Assembly (NCBI GenBank): GCA_945787635.1
Contig: CALZIK010000054.1
Coordinates: forward strand, 1-64,000
From: Thermoanaerobaculia bacterium
Lineage (GTDB): Bacteria; Acidobacteriota; Thermoanaerobaculia; Multivoradales; JAHEKO01
Direction: 5' to 3'
DNA: 64,000 bases
The first letter of the stretch is position 1; the number at the start of each line of letters is the position of its first letter. Below are positions 24,914 through 33,454 of the stretch, in pieces. A program made the translations under genes and the position numbers. The notes under the pieces are model-generated. The model did not search any database. It was not told where the DNA came from and saw only the letters and a program-made list of their open reading frames with translations.

Positions 24914-26134
24914 CTAGCGCGCGAAGACCTTGACCGTCTGGCCCACCGTGTCGAGGATGTGGCGCAGCTCGTCGTAGTCGTCGTGGCGCATGCGGATCCA
25001 GGCGTTCGCCATGTAGCCGGCTTCGACCGGTTGAGTGGGAGTGCCAGGAGGCGGCAGATGGCTGTCGAGGACCGACGATCCGAAGCGTTGGTGAATCTCC
25101 TCGAGGCCGCGGTAGCCGGCGATGTGTCCGTCGCGGTCCGGTCGCAGGTTGATGATGCCGGTCGAATACCGGCGTGACGGCTGCGTCTCGGTGCGGCCGT
25201 TGACGATCGCCGAGGCCCATTCCCGGAAGATGTCCATGTCGTTGGCCGCCGAATAGAGGTCCCAGGCGCCGACGCCCGGCGGCCGGCAGCCGATCTCGGA
25301 GAACTTGAGCCCTTTCGATCCGAAGAACCATTCCATGTGGGTGGCGGAGGTCTCGATGCCCAAGACCTCGATCACCTTCTTGCCCATCGCGCGGACCTCG
25401 TCATAGGAGTCGGCATCGACGCGATTGGTGGTCAGAAAGTACGGCGAGATCCACCGCGTCCGCATGGCTTCGAGAACTCCCGGGTAGTAATGCGAGATGA
25501 ACTGGTGCGTGATCCGGCCGTCGATGGTGAGGGTGTCGTAGAATGCCTCGTGCCCTTCGATGAACTCTTCCGCCGCGGTCGAGGCTCCGCGATCGATGCC
25601 GCACGCTCGAATCGCGGTCTCTAGCTCGGCGTCGTTGTCCACCCGGTAGGTACCGGCAGCGCCGGCGGAGCTGCGTGGTTTGAGGATGATCGGGTAGCCG
25701 ACCCGCTGGGCGAAAGCGCGGGTCTCTTCCGGCGACGAGACGCCGGCGGACTGGGCGCACGAGACGCCGGCCTCGCGCAGGGCCTCTTTCATAGCCGGCT
25801 TGTCGCGGCACAGAAACGCCGTCCGAACCGAGGTGCCCGGAATCTTGCAAGCCTCCCGGACGCGAGCGACCGGCAGGATGTGCGCCTCGACCGTGGCTTC
25901 GAGCCGATCCACCCAGCCACGGCCCTGGATGCGCCGCACCGTCGCGAGCATCTCCTCCTCGTGGCAAACCGAGCCGACTTGTTCGTAGGCGTGGAGGCTG
26001 CGCTTGACCCGGTCCGGCAGCGCATCCCTGGGCGCTTCGCCGATGCCGGTTACGGTGGCGCCGACCTCGGCCAACGCGCGCACGAACTCCGCCTGATTGC
26101 GGGGAAAGCAGGGCTCGACAAAGATGACGTGCAT
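24914..26134 (-). CDS. ATP-grasp ligase, paralogue 1
   Basis: 406 residues. N-terminal pre-ATP-grasp Rossmann-like segment MHVIFVEPCFPRNQAEFVRA, then the ATP-grasp core: phosphate loop and lysine in GYPIILKPRSSAGAAGTYRV (about 165-185), AEEFIEGHEAFYDTLTIDG, HMEWFFG and the metal-binding FSEIGCRPPG (about 288-297). This is the carbamoyl-phosphate-synthase/biotin-carboxylase-like branch, ligating a carboxylate to an amine or thiol via an acyl phosphate. Homologous along its length to the products at 33455 and 34696. Divergent from the S51-like gene with 49 bases between starts; the GH13 gene follows in the same direction. Substrates unknown. Confidence 0.85.
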   Translation of the reverse strand: MHVIFVEPCFPRNQAEFVRALAEVGATVTGIGEAPRDALPDRVKRSLHAYEQVGSVCHEEEMLATVRRIQGRGWVDRLEATVEAHILPVARVREACKIPGTSVRTAFLCRDKPAMKEALREAGVSCAQSAGVSSPEETRAFAQRVGYPIILKPRSSAGAAGTYRVDNDAELETAIRACGIDRGASTAAEEFIEGHEAFYDTLTIDGRITHQFISHYYPGVLEAMRTRWISPYFLTTNRVDADSYDEVRAMGKKVIEVLGIETSATHMEWFFGSKGLKFSEIGCRPPGVGAWDLYSAANDMDIFREWASAIVNGRTETQPSRRYSTGIINLRPDRDGHIAGYRGLEEIHQRFGSSVLDSHLPPPGTPTQPVEAGYMANAWIRMRHDDYDELRHILDTVGQTVKVFAR

Positions 26135-26168
26135 CGGACTCCCTTTTCAAAGACGGGGTCAAATGCAT

Positions 26169-26174
26169 TATAAC
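26169..26174 (+). promoter_or_regulatory. Possible -10 element of the S51-like/esterase/ATP-grasp operon
   Basis: TATAAC within the AT-rich stretch 26161-26174, ten bases ahead of the start codon at 26184; that spacing suggests a leaderless transcript. No convincing -35 is visible, so this is weak. Confidence 0.3.
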
Positions 26175-26183
26175 TGTGCGGTC

Positions 26184-27158
26184 ATGGGACCGATCCTTCT
26201 ACTTGGACCCCAACGGCTGCGACCGATTCTCGACCGCGTGATGGCGGATCTGGGAATCGAGGGGCGGATCGCCGCGATTACCGCCGGCTGGCAGGAGCGC
26301 GAGGCAGAGGACGACGAGCTCGCCGAGCACCTGAGCGGTCGGACCGTCAATCTCGCGTTGTATCGCCGCGCCGAACAGGTGTTCGAGTCGGATCCCGAGC
26401 TGGCGGCCGCCTCCCACGAGCGCCAAGGCCTGCTCAAACGGGCCCAGGAGCTCTACCGCTTGCGTCTGGACCACTCGATGGCGGCCGTCCGCCAGCTGAT
26501 GCAGCGAGCCGAAGAAACCGAGCTTCTCGAGGAGGAGGTGAGCGCCGCATTCGAGGTCGTACGAAGGCTCGACGACGGACATCTCGAGCGGGTCCGGAAG
26601 ATCCACTCGGGGTTTGAAGAGATGTGGATGCCGCTCGAGCGGCCGTCGGTCGCCGAGCAGCGAACGGAGTTGGTCGAAGTGCTTTCCGAGTGTGATGCCG
26701 TCGCCGTGGCCGGCGGTCACGTCGCGGTGCTGCTCAATCGCCTGAGACTCTTCGGCTTTGGTGAACTGGTCGGGGAGCTGCCGATCGTGGCCTGGTCGGC
26801 CGGCGCAATGGCACTGGCGGAGCGTGTGGTTCTGTTTCACGATTCGCCCCCACAGGGTTTCGGCAACGCCGAGATGCTGGAATCGGGGCTCGGGCTCTAC
26901 GGCCAGATCCTGCCGATGCCGCACGCGCGCCGGCGGCTCCGGCTGCAGGACCCCAACCGGGTGACCGAGCTCGCTCGCCGATTCGCTCCGCGGGTCTGCG
27001 TGCCGATGGATGACGGGGACTATCTGAGGATCGACGGCCCCGCGGCGTGGGCCGAGGCGCCGGTCAGGAGGCTCACCGCCGAGGGGAAGATCGAACGGCT
27101 CGGGGCGGCGGACGAAGGGCGGCGAACGCGGGGCAGCCGCAGCCGGAGAGCGGAATGA
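26184..27158 (+). CDS. S51-like (cyanophycinase/dipeptidase E-like) serine hydrolase
   Basis: 324 residues. The C-terminal half has the class-I-amidotransferase-like fold pattern: CDAVAVAGGHVAVLLNRLRL (about 170-188), as in S51 enzymes where GG precedes the active site, and IVAWSAGAMALAE with candidate nucleophile S205 in the S-A-G-A motif. Residues 70-150 form a helical insert or N-terminal extension unusual for the family. Characterised S51 members cleave aspartyl dipeptides or cyanophycin. Start ATG 26184 preferred; ATG 26163 also in frame. First of four same-strand genes with overlaps or short gaps; stop overlaps the esterase start (ATGA). Confidence 0.6.
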   Translation: MGPILLLGPQRLRPILDRVMADLGIEGRIAAITAGWQEREAEDDELAEHLSGRTVNLALYRRAEQVFESDPELAAASHERQGLLKRAQELYRLRLDHSMAAVRQLMQRAEETELLEEEVSAAFEVVRRLDDGHLERVRKIHSGFEEMWMPLERPSVAEQRTELVEVLSECDAVAVAGGHVAVLLNRLRLFGFGELVGELPIVAWSAGAMALAERVVLFHDSPPQGFGNAEMLESGLGLYGQILPMPHARRRLRLQDPNRVTELARRFAPRVCVPMDDGDYLRIDGPAAWAEAPVRRLTAEGKIERLGAADEGRRTRGSRSRRAE

Positions 27159-28294
27159 GCCTTGCGATCCGCGCCTTCGAGAAGGCGTACACGGGTGAGC
27201 CCGCCGAGATCGACCGGTTTCTCGACGGGCGGAGCTTTCCTCTGCAAGAGGGCACCACGACCACATTTGTCTATCGCGGCGAGGCCGAGGAGGTGCGCCT
27301 GCGGCACTGGATCTTCGGACTCGAGTCCTCGCTCGCATTCACGCGCCTGAAGGACAGCGATCTCTGGTACCTGGTTCTCGAGCTACCCGAGTTGTCGCGG
27401 GTCGAGTACAAGCTCGACCTGTTTCGGCACGGAAAGCACAAGTGGATCCGCGATCCCCGCAATCCGCTCGTCGCCCATGATCCGTTCGGAGCCAACTCGG
27501 TGTTTCAGGGCGTCGGCTACGAGACGCCCGAGTGGACCAGGCCCGACGAGGAAGCGCGGCGCGGCGAGATCGAGGAGTTCACTCTGGAGAGCTCGGCCTT
27601 CGGCGAGGAGCGCACCGTCAAGGTGTACGTGCCGGCTCGTTTTCGCAAGAGCCGGCGCTATCCGGTGCTGGTCGTTCACGACGGCTCCGACTACCTTCGA
27701 TACGCGGGCCTCCGGGCGGTGCTGGACAACCTGATCGACCGGCTCGAGATTCCCGAGCTGATCGTGGCGATGACCGATTCGGGAGACCGCCTGGCCGAGT
27801 ACACCTCCAACCCACTACACGATCGCTTCATCGCGGAGGAGGTTCCGGCCGAGCTCGAGAAGCGCTTTCCGATCGACTCGGATCCCTCGGCGTGGGGCCT
27901 CATGGGGGCCAGTCTAGGCGCCGTGGCGACCCTGTCGGCGGCATGGAGCCACCCCGGTCGCTTCGGCAAGCTCCTGCTCCAGTCAGGGTCGTTCGTCTTC
28001 ACCGACATCGGCGACCGGAACTGGCGAGGGGAGCAGTGGGACGAGGTGGTCAGCTTCATGAACACCTTCAGGGAAGCCCCGGGACTTCCGGCCGAGAGCT
28101 TGTTCGTGAGCTGCGGCATCTACGAGTCGCTCATCTACGAGAACCGGTCCCTCCTACCGATTCTCCAGGCGACCGGGATGGACGTCCGTTACGCCGAGGC
28201 CAGGGACGGACACAACTGGGAGAATTGGCGCGACCGCCTACGAGTCGGCCTGTCCTGGCTTTTCAAGGGCCCACTCTGGATGGTGTACGAATGA
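27155..28294 (+). CDS. Esterase-D/enterochelin-esterase-like alpha/beta hydrolase with N-terminal E-set domain
   Basis: 379 residues. Residues about 35-115 form an E-set/CBM48-like domain (FVYRGEAEEVRLRHWIFG). The catalytic domain (150-379) has VKVYVPARFRKSRRYPVLVV, the nucleophile elbow GASLGA with S253, and the catalytic His in DGHNWENWRDR (H353). Relatives cleave ester bonds of enterobactin or trehalose/mycolyl esters. An E-set domain next to glycogen genes raises the possibility that the protein contacts a glucan. Coupled to the S51-like gene; 24 bases precede the ATP-grasp gene. Confidence 0.85.
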   Translation: MSLAIRAFEKAYTGEPAEIDRFLDGRSFPLQEGTTTTFVYRGEAEEVRLRHWIFGLESSLAFTRLKDSDLWYLVLELPELSRVEYKLDLFRHGKHKWIRDPRNPLVAHDPFGANSVFQGVGYETPEWTRPDEEARRGEIEEFTLESSAFGEERTVKVYVPARFRKSRRYPVLVVHDGSDYLRYAGLRAVLDNLIDRLEIPELIVAMTDSGDRLAEYTSNPLHDRFIAEEVPAELEKRFPIDSDPSAWGLMGASLGAVATLSAAWSHPGRFGKLLLQSGSFVFTDIGDRNWRGEQWDEVVSFMNTFREAPGLPAESLFVSCGIYESLIYENRSLLPILQATGMDVRYAEARDGHNWENWRDRLRVGLSWLFKGPLWMVYE

Positions 28295-28318
28295 GACCTC
28301 GCTATACTCGCGGGTCTT

Positions 28319-29590
28319 ATGGCTGAAGTTACCCGCAAGATAGGACTCTCGCTGGGCGCCGACGTCGATTGGCCGATTTCCTTCGAGCGCATCGTCGAGA
28401 AGCTCGATCTGGCGTTGCCGATCGAGGGAGACACCGTTCGCTTCGAAGTTGAACGGCTCACCATCGAGCCGTTCAACCTGCGCCAGCCGTGCCGGTACGA
28501 TCTGATTCTCGATCGGGTGACCCACTGGTACCACTCGAGCCGCGAGTGGATCAAGAAGGCAATCATCCTCGACGATCTCTACGTTCTCAACAATCCGTGG
28601 TCGCTCCAGTCGATGGAAAAGCACACCAGCTACTGCGCCATGATGAGGCTCGGTCTGCCGGTGCCCGACACGTGGATGATTCCGCAGAAAGAGTACGAGC
28701 CGAGCCCGGACCTGCAGACCACCCTCGAGCGCTACGCTCGTCATTTTGATCTTGGCGAAGTCGGCGAGAAGATCGGTTATCCGCTCTTTATCAAGCCCTA
28801 CGACGGCGGCGGCTGGGTCGGGGTCAGCCGGATCGACAGCGCCGAGGCGCTGCGCGTCGCTTACGAGATGAGCGGCAAGCGCCTGCTTCATCTGCAGAAG
28901 GCGGTCGATCCCTTCGACCTCTTTGTTCGCTGCATTGGGATGGGCCCGCAGGTGCGTTGCGTCCGCTACAACCCAAGCGCGGCGCTTCACGAGCGCTATC
29001 AGGTGGCCTTCAACTTCCTGACCGTCGAGGAGGCCAGCCTGCTCGACGACATGACGCTGACCATCAACAGCTTCTTCGGTTGGGACTTCAACTCGTGCGA
29101 GGCGTTGCGGGCAGACGGCGTCTTTCATCCCATCGACTTCGCCAACGCCTGTCCGGATTCCCAGGTCACCTCGCTGCACTACCACTTCCCTTGGCTGGTC
29201 AAGGCGGCGGTGCGCTGGTCGATCTTCTGCGCGGCGACGCGGCGCAAGATGCGGCGCACCGTCGATTGGGATCCCTACTACGAGATTGCCGACAGCGATC
29301 GTTCGTATCGCGAAAAGCTCGCCGCCTACGCGGCAATCGCCCGAGAGCGACTCGAGGCCGATCGTTTCGAGGAGTTTTGCGCGACCCACCTGGCCCATTT
29401 GGATGAGGTTGCCTGGGAGTTCTTCGGGTCCGATGCCGCCAAGGAGGCGGTTCGGCTCAAGGTCGAGTCGCTCTTCCCGCGCCACGAGGTCGACGAGTTC
29501 ACCGAACACTTCTGGGGGATGCTCAAGTTCTGGCGCAAGACCGAGGGCGAGCGGCTCGGGCTCGTCAGTGCGCCGGGAGAAGGCTCGTGA
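28319..29590 (+). CDS. ATP-grasp domain protein, type 2 (not a paralogue of the other three)
   Basis: 423 residues. The ATP-grasp core is visible as SLQSMEKHTSYCAMMRLGLP (adenine-side helix), IGYPLFIKPYDGGGWVGVSR (about 155-175, lysine and glycine-rich loop) and FHPIDFANACPD, where the usual metal-binding Glu/Asn pair is replaced by D and N. A Trp-rich C-terminal helical region follows. The N-terminus (ISFERIVEKLDLALPIEGDT) has a pre-ATP-grasp character. Substrate unknown; RimK-like or D-Ala-D-Ala-like ligases are the nearest known groups. Sits between two esterases; its TGA overlaps the next GTG. Confidence 0.75.
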   Translation: MAEVTRKIGLSLGADVDWPISFERIVEKLDLALPIEGDTVRFEVERLTIEPFNLRQPCRYDLILDRVTHWYHSSREWIKKAIILDDLYVLNNPWSLQSMEKHTSYCAMMRLGLPVPDTWMIPQKEYEPSPDLQTTLERYARHFDLGEVGEKIGYPLFIKPYDGGGWVGVSRIDSAEALRVAYEMSGKRLLHLQKAVDPFDLFVRCIGMGPQVRCVRYNPSAALHERYQVAFNFLTVEEASLLDDMTLTINSFFGWDFNSCEALRADGVFHPIDFANACPDSQVTSLHYHFPWLVKAAVRWSIFCAATRRKMRRTVDWDPYYEIADSDRSYREKLAAYAAIARERLEADRFEEFCATHLAHLDEVAWEFFGSDAAKEAVRLKVESLFPRHEVDEFTEHFWGMLKFWRKTEGERLGLVSAPGEGS

Positions 29591-30315
29591 AGACCATCTC
29601 CCGCTGGCACTCGCCGCGAGTTCAGCAGGAGGTCACGGTCGCTCGCTGGGGCAACTACGGCGTGCCGGTGCTCTGGTTCGCTACCGCCGGCGGCGATGCC
29701 GAGGAGCCCGAGCGCTTTCTGATGATCAAAGTGCTGGGCCCGCTGATCGAACAGGGTCGGATCAAGTTCTACTCCTGCGACAGCGTTGCCGGGCGGGCCT
29801 GGACGAGTGGCGAGGGGTCGCCGCGCCACCGCTCGTGGCTGCAGAACCAGTTCGACGACTTCATCTACAACGAGGTAGTGCCCGCGATCCGGCAGGACTG
29901 CGGCGGCAGCGTGCCGGAGATCATCACGACCGGAGCCTCGATCGGCGCTTTCAACGCTCTGGCCTCGGTGTGCCGTCACCCCGACGTCTTCAGCCGTGCG
30001 ATCTGCATGAGCGGAACCTACGATCTGAGCAAGTGGTTGGATGGCGACTGGAACGACGACTTCTACTTCTCTTCACCACTTCACTTCCTGCCCGATCTGG
30101 GGGACGGTGCCCATCTCGAGACCCTTCGCAAGCGGTTCATCCTCATGCCCACGGGTGAAGGCCGCTGGGAAGATCCCGGCGAGTCCTGGCGCATGGCCCA
30201 GGTGCTCGGCTCCAAGGGCATTCCCAACCGCGTCGATGGGTGGGGCGCCCAGTGGGACCACGACTGGCCCACATGGCGCGAGATGCTGCCGAAGTACCTC
30301 GACGACTGGGTCTAG
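29587..30315 (+). CDS. Esterase-D-like alpha/beta hydrolase
   Basis: 242 residues from GTG 29587 overlapping the previous stop (GTGA). Nucleophile elbow GASIGAFNA with S118 and a C-terminal DHDWPTWRE with candidate His 225 align with the GASLGA and GHNWENW motifs of the esterase at 27155, so the two are homologous catalytic domains; this one lacks the E-set domain. Probably hydrolyses an ester or thioester made or used by the neighbouring ATP-grasp enzymes. Last gene of the four-gene operon; followed by a long imperfect palindrome. Confidence 0.85.
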   Translation: MKTISRWHSPRVQQEVTVARWGNYGVPVLWFATAGGDAEEPERFLMIKVLGPLIEQGRIKFYSCDSVAGRAWTSGEGSPRHRSWLQNQFDDFIYNEVVPAIRQDCGGSVPEIITTGASIGAFNALASVCRHPDVFSRAICMSGTYDLSKWLDGDWNDDFYFSSPLHFLPDLGDGAHLETLRKRFILMPTGEGRWEDPGESWRMAQVLGSKGIPNRVDGWGAQWDHDWPTWREMLPKYLDDWV

Positions 30316-30316
30316 C

Positions 30317-30428
30317 GCGGCAGCGGAAATGCCTGAAGCCAAAGCGTTATGCTTCCTCGGCGTACTTCGAGCACGCCTGCGTCTGCCTCGGTCGCAAGCC
30401 TCGTATCTCCAGGCATTTGCGGCGCCGC
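30317..30428. repeat. 112-base imperfect palindrome between convergent esterase and glgA genes
   Basis: Outer arms 30317-30335 (GCGGCAGCGGAAATGCCTG) and 30410-30428 (reverse complement matches at 16 of 19 positions) enclose about 74 bases. Two bases from the esterase stop and about 44 from the glgA stop, so it would be transcribed from both sides. It could be a bidirectional transcription end point or a short mobile/REP-type repeat; no T-tract. Confidence 0.5.
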
Positions 30429-30472
30429 ACAGTGAAGCGCCCGCGAAGAGATCAGGTTAGCGAGAGAGTTCT

Positions 30473-31942
30473 TCAGCGCCCGATGAGTGCTCGATAGAGC
30501 TTGACGTAGAGGGCGCCCTGGCGGTCCCAGGAGAAATCGCGGGCCATGCCGTTGAGCATCAGCCGCTCCCAGGACTCCCGGTCCTGGTAGCTCGCCAGCG
30601 CGTAGCCAAGCGCCCAGCGGAAGGCGTCGGGCGAAAAGTGGTCGAAAACGAAGCCGGTTCCCTCTCCGGTCGCCGAATCGTATAGATCGACGGCGTCGGC
30701 GAGGCCCCCGGTCCGCCGCACGATCGGCACCGTGCCGTACTTCAGGCTGTACATCTGGTTGAGTCCCGACGGCTCGAACTTCGAAGGCATGAGAAAGATG
30801 TCGGCGGCGGCCTCGATCAGGTGGGCGAGCTCCTCGTTGTAGCCGCGGTGGAAGACGGCTCGGCCGGGGAAGGCGCGCTGGAGGTCCCGGAAGGCGGATT
30901 CGTAGCGCGATTCGCCGGTACCCAGGGCGATGAGCTGCGCGCGGCCGGCCCCTAGAGCCTCGCGCAACGGCTCGAACACAACCTCGAAGCCCTTCTGGGC
31001 GGTAAGTCGCGAGACCACACCCAGCAACGGGATTTTCGCGTTGGTGTCGAGGCCGACGCGGCCGGTGACCGCCAGCTTGGTCTTGCGTTTGCCGCCGAGG
31101 TCGGCCGGCGAATAGGAATGCTCGAGGAAGCGATCGGTGCTCGGGTTCCACTCGCCATAGTCGACGCCATTGAGGATCCCGACCAGATGATCGCTTCGCC
31201 TGCGCAGCAGACTCTGCAGCCCCATACCGTATTCATCGGTCTGGAGCTCGAAGGCGTGGGTGGGGCTGACGGTGGTCAGCACATCGGCGTAGAGGATTCC
31301 GGTCTTGAGAAAGCTCAAGGCGCCGGCCTCGAGATCTTCCTGGTGGAGCAGGGCGAGGTCGCCCCCGAGCCCAACCTGCTCGCAGACCTCCGCCGAGAAC
31401 GTGCCCTGGTAACCGATGTTGTGGATGGTCAAGACCGTGCGGCTCTTCTGGAAGAGCCGGTCCCACTCGAAAGTTCGTTTCAGGTAGAGCGGGGTGAGAG
31501 CCGTATGCCAGTCATTGCAGTGGAAGATGTCGGGCGACCAGCCCATGTGCTGGCAGCAGACGATCGCGGCGCGGGACAGAAAGGCGAAGCGGATGGCTTC
31601 ATCGCCACCGTCGGTGTAGATGCCGGGCCGATCGTAGAGCGCCGGGCAGTAGACCAGATAGACAGGGGGTCCGCCGCCGGAAATCGAGGTGGTGAACACG
31701 GTGAAGGTCAGCCGATGGGGGCCGATCTCGAGCTCGATGTCGCGGAGGAAGTCGACCGCGGTGATCCGATGCCCGCGGGTGTCGATGCTCGAGTAAAAAG
31801 GCAGAAAGACGCGGATGTCATGGCCGGCGTCGTGGAGATAACGCGGAAGAGCGGCGCTGACGTCGCCGAGCCCGCCGGTCTTGGCGAACGGCGCGACTTC
31901 GGACGAGGTCCAGCAGATCCGGAGAGGTATTGAAGGATGCAT
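30473..31942 (-). CDS. glgA: Glycogen synthase (ADP-glucose dependent)
   Basis: 489 residues from ATG 31942. GT5 hallmarks: the ADP-glucose loop KTGGLGDV (about 21-28), DIFHCNDWHTALTPLYLKRT, TIHNIGYQGTFS and the C-terminal KFEPSGLNQMYSLKYGT. Elongates alpha-1,4-glucan from ADP-glucose supplied by glgC, which lies upstream on the same strand. No good Shine-Dalgarno precedes the ATG; the 167-base inverted-repeat element ends 14 bases upstream of the start, so translation initiation may have been altered by its insertion. Confidence 0.96.
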   Translation of the reverse strand: MHPSIPLRICWTSSEVAPFAKTGGLGDVSAALPRYLHDAGHDIRVFLPFYSSIDTRGHRITAVDFLRDIELEIGPHRLTFTVFTTSISGGGPPVYLVYCPALYDRPGIYTDGGDEAIRFAFLSRAAIVCCQHMGWSPDIFHCNDWHTALTPLYLKRTFEWDRLFQKSRTVLTIHNIGYQGTFSAEVCEQVGLGGDLALLHQEDLEAGALSFLKTGILYADVLTTVSPTHAFELQTDEYGMGLQSLLRRRSDHLVGILNGVDYGEWNPSTDRFLEHSYSPADLGGKRKTKLAVTGRVGLDTNAKIPLLGVVSRLTAQKGFEVVFEPLREALGAGRAQLIALGTGESRYESAFRDLQRAFPGRAVFHRGYNEELAHLIEAAADIFLMPSKFEPSGLNQMYSLKYGTVPIVRRTGGLADAVDLYDSATGEGTGFVFDHFSPDAFRWALGYALASYQDRESWERLMLNGMARDFSWDRQGALYVKLYRALIGR

Positions 31943-31956
31943 CCGATCCGATGGAC

Positions 31957-32123
31957 TAGTGGCCTGTATCACCCCAAGCGATACTACCTGGCCGGCCCCC
32001 GTCGCCGAATGTCTGCGCTGCGCCTCCTCGACACAGGCACCGCTATGACTGCGTCGGCGCGCCTTGACCTCGACGACGAATGGCTCGGCCATCCAGTATC
32101 GCTTCGAGTGTTACAGGCCACTA
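31957..32123. mobile_element. MITE-like element with 37-bp terminal inverted repeats, between glgC and glgA
   Basis: Left arm 31957-31993 begins TAGTGGCCTGTA; right arm 32087-32123 ends TACAGGCCACTA. The reverse complement of one matches the other at about 31 of 37 positions without gaps. The 93-base interior encodes nothing recognisable. Both outer ends are TA, which would suit an IS630/Tc1-type target TA, but no flanking duplication beyond that is visible. The right arm contributes the TAG stop of glgC (32121-32123 on the minus strand), and the left arm ends 14 bases from the glgA ATG. Confidence 0.6.
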
Positions 32124-33389
32124 AATGACCGTGCCGGGCTCGAGAACCGCGCCCTTTGGCACGACAATGATGCCGCCGCGGATGCAGTAGTTCTCCCCGT
32201 CGGCTTCCTCGACGCCGTCTTGGTTGATCAGGACCGAGTCGTGTCCGATCCTGGCATCGAGATCGATGATCGCGCGGCGGATCTCGCAATTGGGGCCGAT
32301 CCCCAGAGGCACTCGCGAACCCTCTTCGCTGGGGGTCACGAAATGGGTAGCGCCCATAACTACGGTCTGGTCGATCTCGGAGCCCGAGCGGACGATGCCG
32401 CGAATGCCGATGATCGAGTTGGAGATGTGGCTGCCAGAGATGATCGTCCCGTCCGAAAGGATCGCGCGGGTGATCTCACAGCGATCGATCTTGCTACCGG
32501 GCAAGAAGCGCGGGTGGGTGAAGATCGGGAAATCGGGATTGTAGAGGTTGAGCGCCGGTACCGGTACGGTGAGCTCGAGGTTGGCCTGATGAAATGCCGG
32601 GATCGTTCCGATGTCGCGCCAGTATCCCGTCTCCACGTAGCTGAAGACCCGGAAGTTGTCGATCGAGCCCGGGATGACCTCCTTGCCGAAGTCGGTGGCG
32701 CTGGTGCCGGACAGGAGCTTATCGAGGACCTCCGGCCGGAAGGCGTAAATTCCCATGCTCGCGAGGAGCATTCCCGGCTCGGCCTTGATGCGGAGCTTGT
32801 CGATGGTCGTCTGGTCCAGGGTCAGGCTGTCGAGAATGTCCGGATCGTCCGGTTTCTCGACAAAGCGCACGATCCGACCGTCGCGATCGATCCGCATGAT
32901 GCCGAGTCCCGGCGCCTCGTTTCGCGACACCGGCTTGACCGCGATGGTGATGTCCGCGTCATTCTCGCGATGGCTCTTCTCGATGAATTCGCGCAGGTTC
33001 ATCAGGTAGAGCTGGTCGCCCGAGAGAATCAGGATCTCTGAAGGGTTGAGGCTCAGCAGCCGATTCAAGTTCTGTCGCACCGCGTCGGCGGTGCCCTGGT
33101 ACCAGTCGCGGTTCTCGATGCCCTGTTCGGCGGCCAGGATGTTGACGAAGCCCTCGCGGAAGACGTCGAAGCGGTAGCTCTGCGCGATGTGCCGGTGCAG
33201 ACTTACGCTGTTGAACTGGGTCAGAACGAAGATCCGGAAGATGCCCGCCTGCAGGCTGTTGGAGATCGGAATGTCGATCAACCGGAACTTGCCCGCAACC
33301 GGCACCGCCGGCTTGGCGCGGTGGCGGGTCAGCGGCGCGAGCCGTGCGCCCTGCCCGCCCCCCAGAATCGCTGTGACGACGTTTCTCAC
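32121..33389 (-). CDS. glgC: Glucose-1-phosphate adenylyltransferase (ADP-glucose pyrophosphorylase)
   Basis: 422 residues from GTG 33389. N-terminal nucleotidyltransferase motif AILGGGQGARLAPLTRHRAK, substrate-site FVEKPDDPD, GIYAFRPEVLDKLL and the C-terminal left-handed beta-helix (ILSDGTIISGSHISNSIIGI). Makes ADP-glucose for GlgA, the committed and usually allosterically regulated step of glycogen synthesis. GTG 33389 chosen because the homologous N-terminus begins VRNVVTAILGG; no clear ribosome-binding site. Its last codon abuts the inverted-repeat element. Divergent from the ATP-grasp gene at 33455. Confidence 0.95.
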   Translation of the reverse strand: MRNVVTAILGGGQGARLAPLTRHRAKPAVPVAGKFRLIDIPISNSLQAGIFRIFVLTQFNSVSLHRHIAQSYRFDVFREGFVNILAAEQGIENRDWYQGTADAVRQNLNRLLSLNPSEILILSGDQLYLMNLREFIEKSHRENDADITIAVKPVSRNEAPGLGIMRIDRDGRIVRFVEKPDDPDILDSLTLDQTTIDKLRIKAEPGMLLASMGIYAFRPEVLDKLLSGTSATDFGKEVIPGSIDNFRVFSYVETGYWRDIGTIPAFHQANLELTVPVPALNLYNPDFPIFTHPRFLPGSKIDRCEITRAILSDGTIISGSHISNSIIGIRGIVRSGSEIDQTVVMGATHFVTPSEEGSRVPLGIGPNCEIRRAIIDLDARIGHDSVLINQDGVEEADGENYCIRGGIIVVPKGAVLEPGTVI

Positions 33390-33454
33390 GGGAGCGTGGA
33401 TGCTAGCAGGGTGCCCCGGTCGCGACGCGATCAAACGCGGATACAATCCCGGGA

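Noticed and set aside
31937-32128. 63-codon open frame through the inverted-repeat element
   Set aside because: Covers the element and the glgA start, low complexity, no ribosome-binding site, and no similarity pattern; it is a chance frame in a palindrome.
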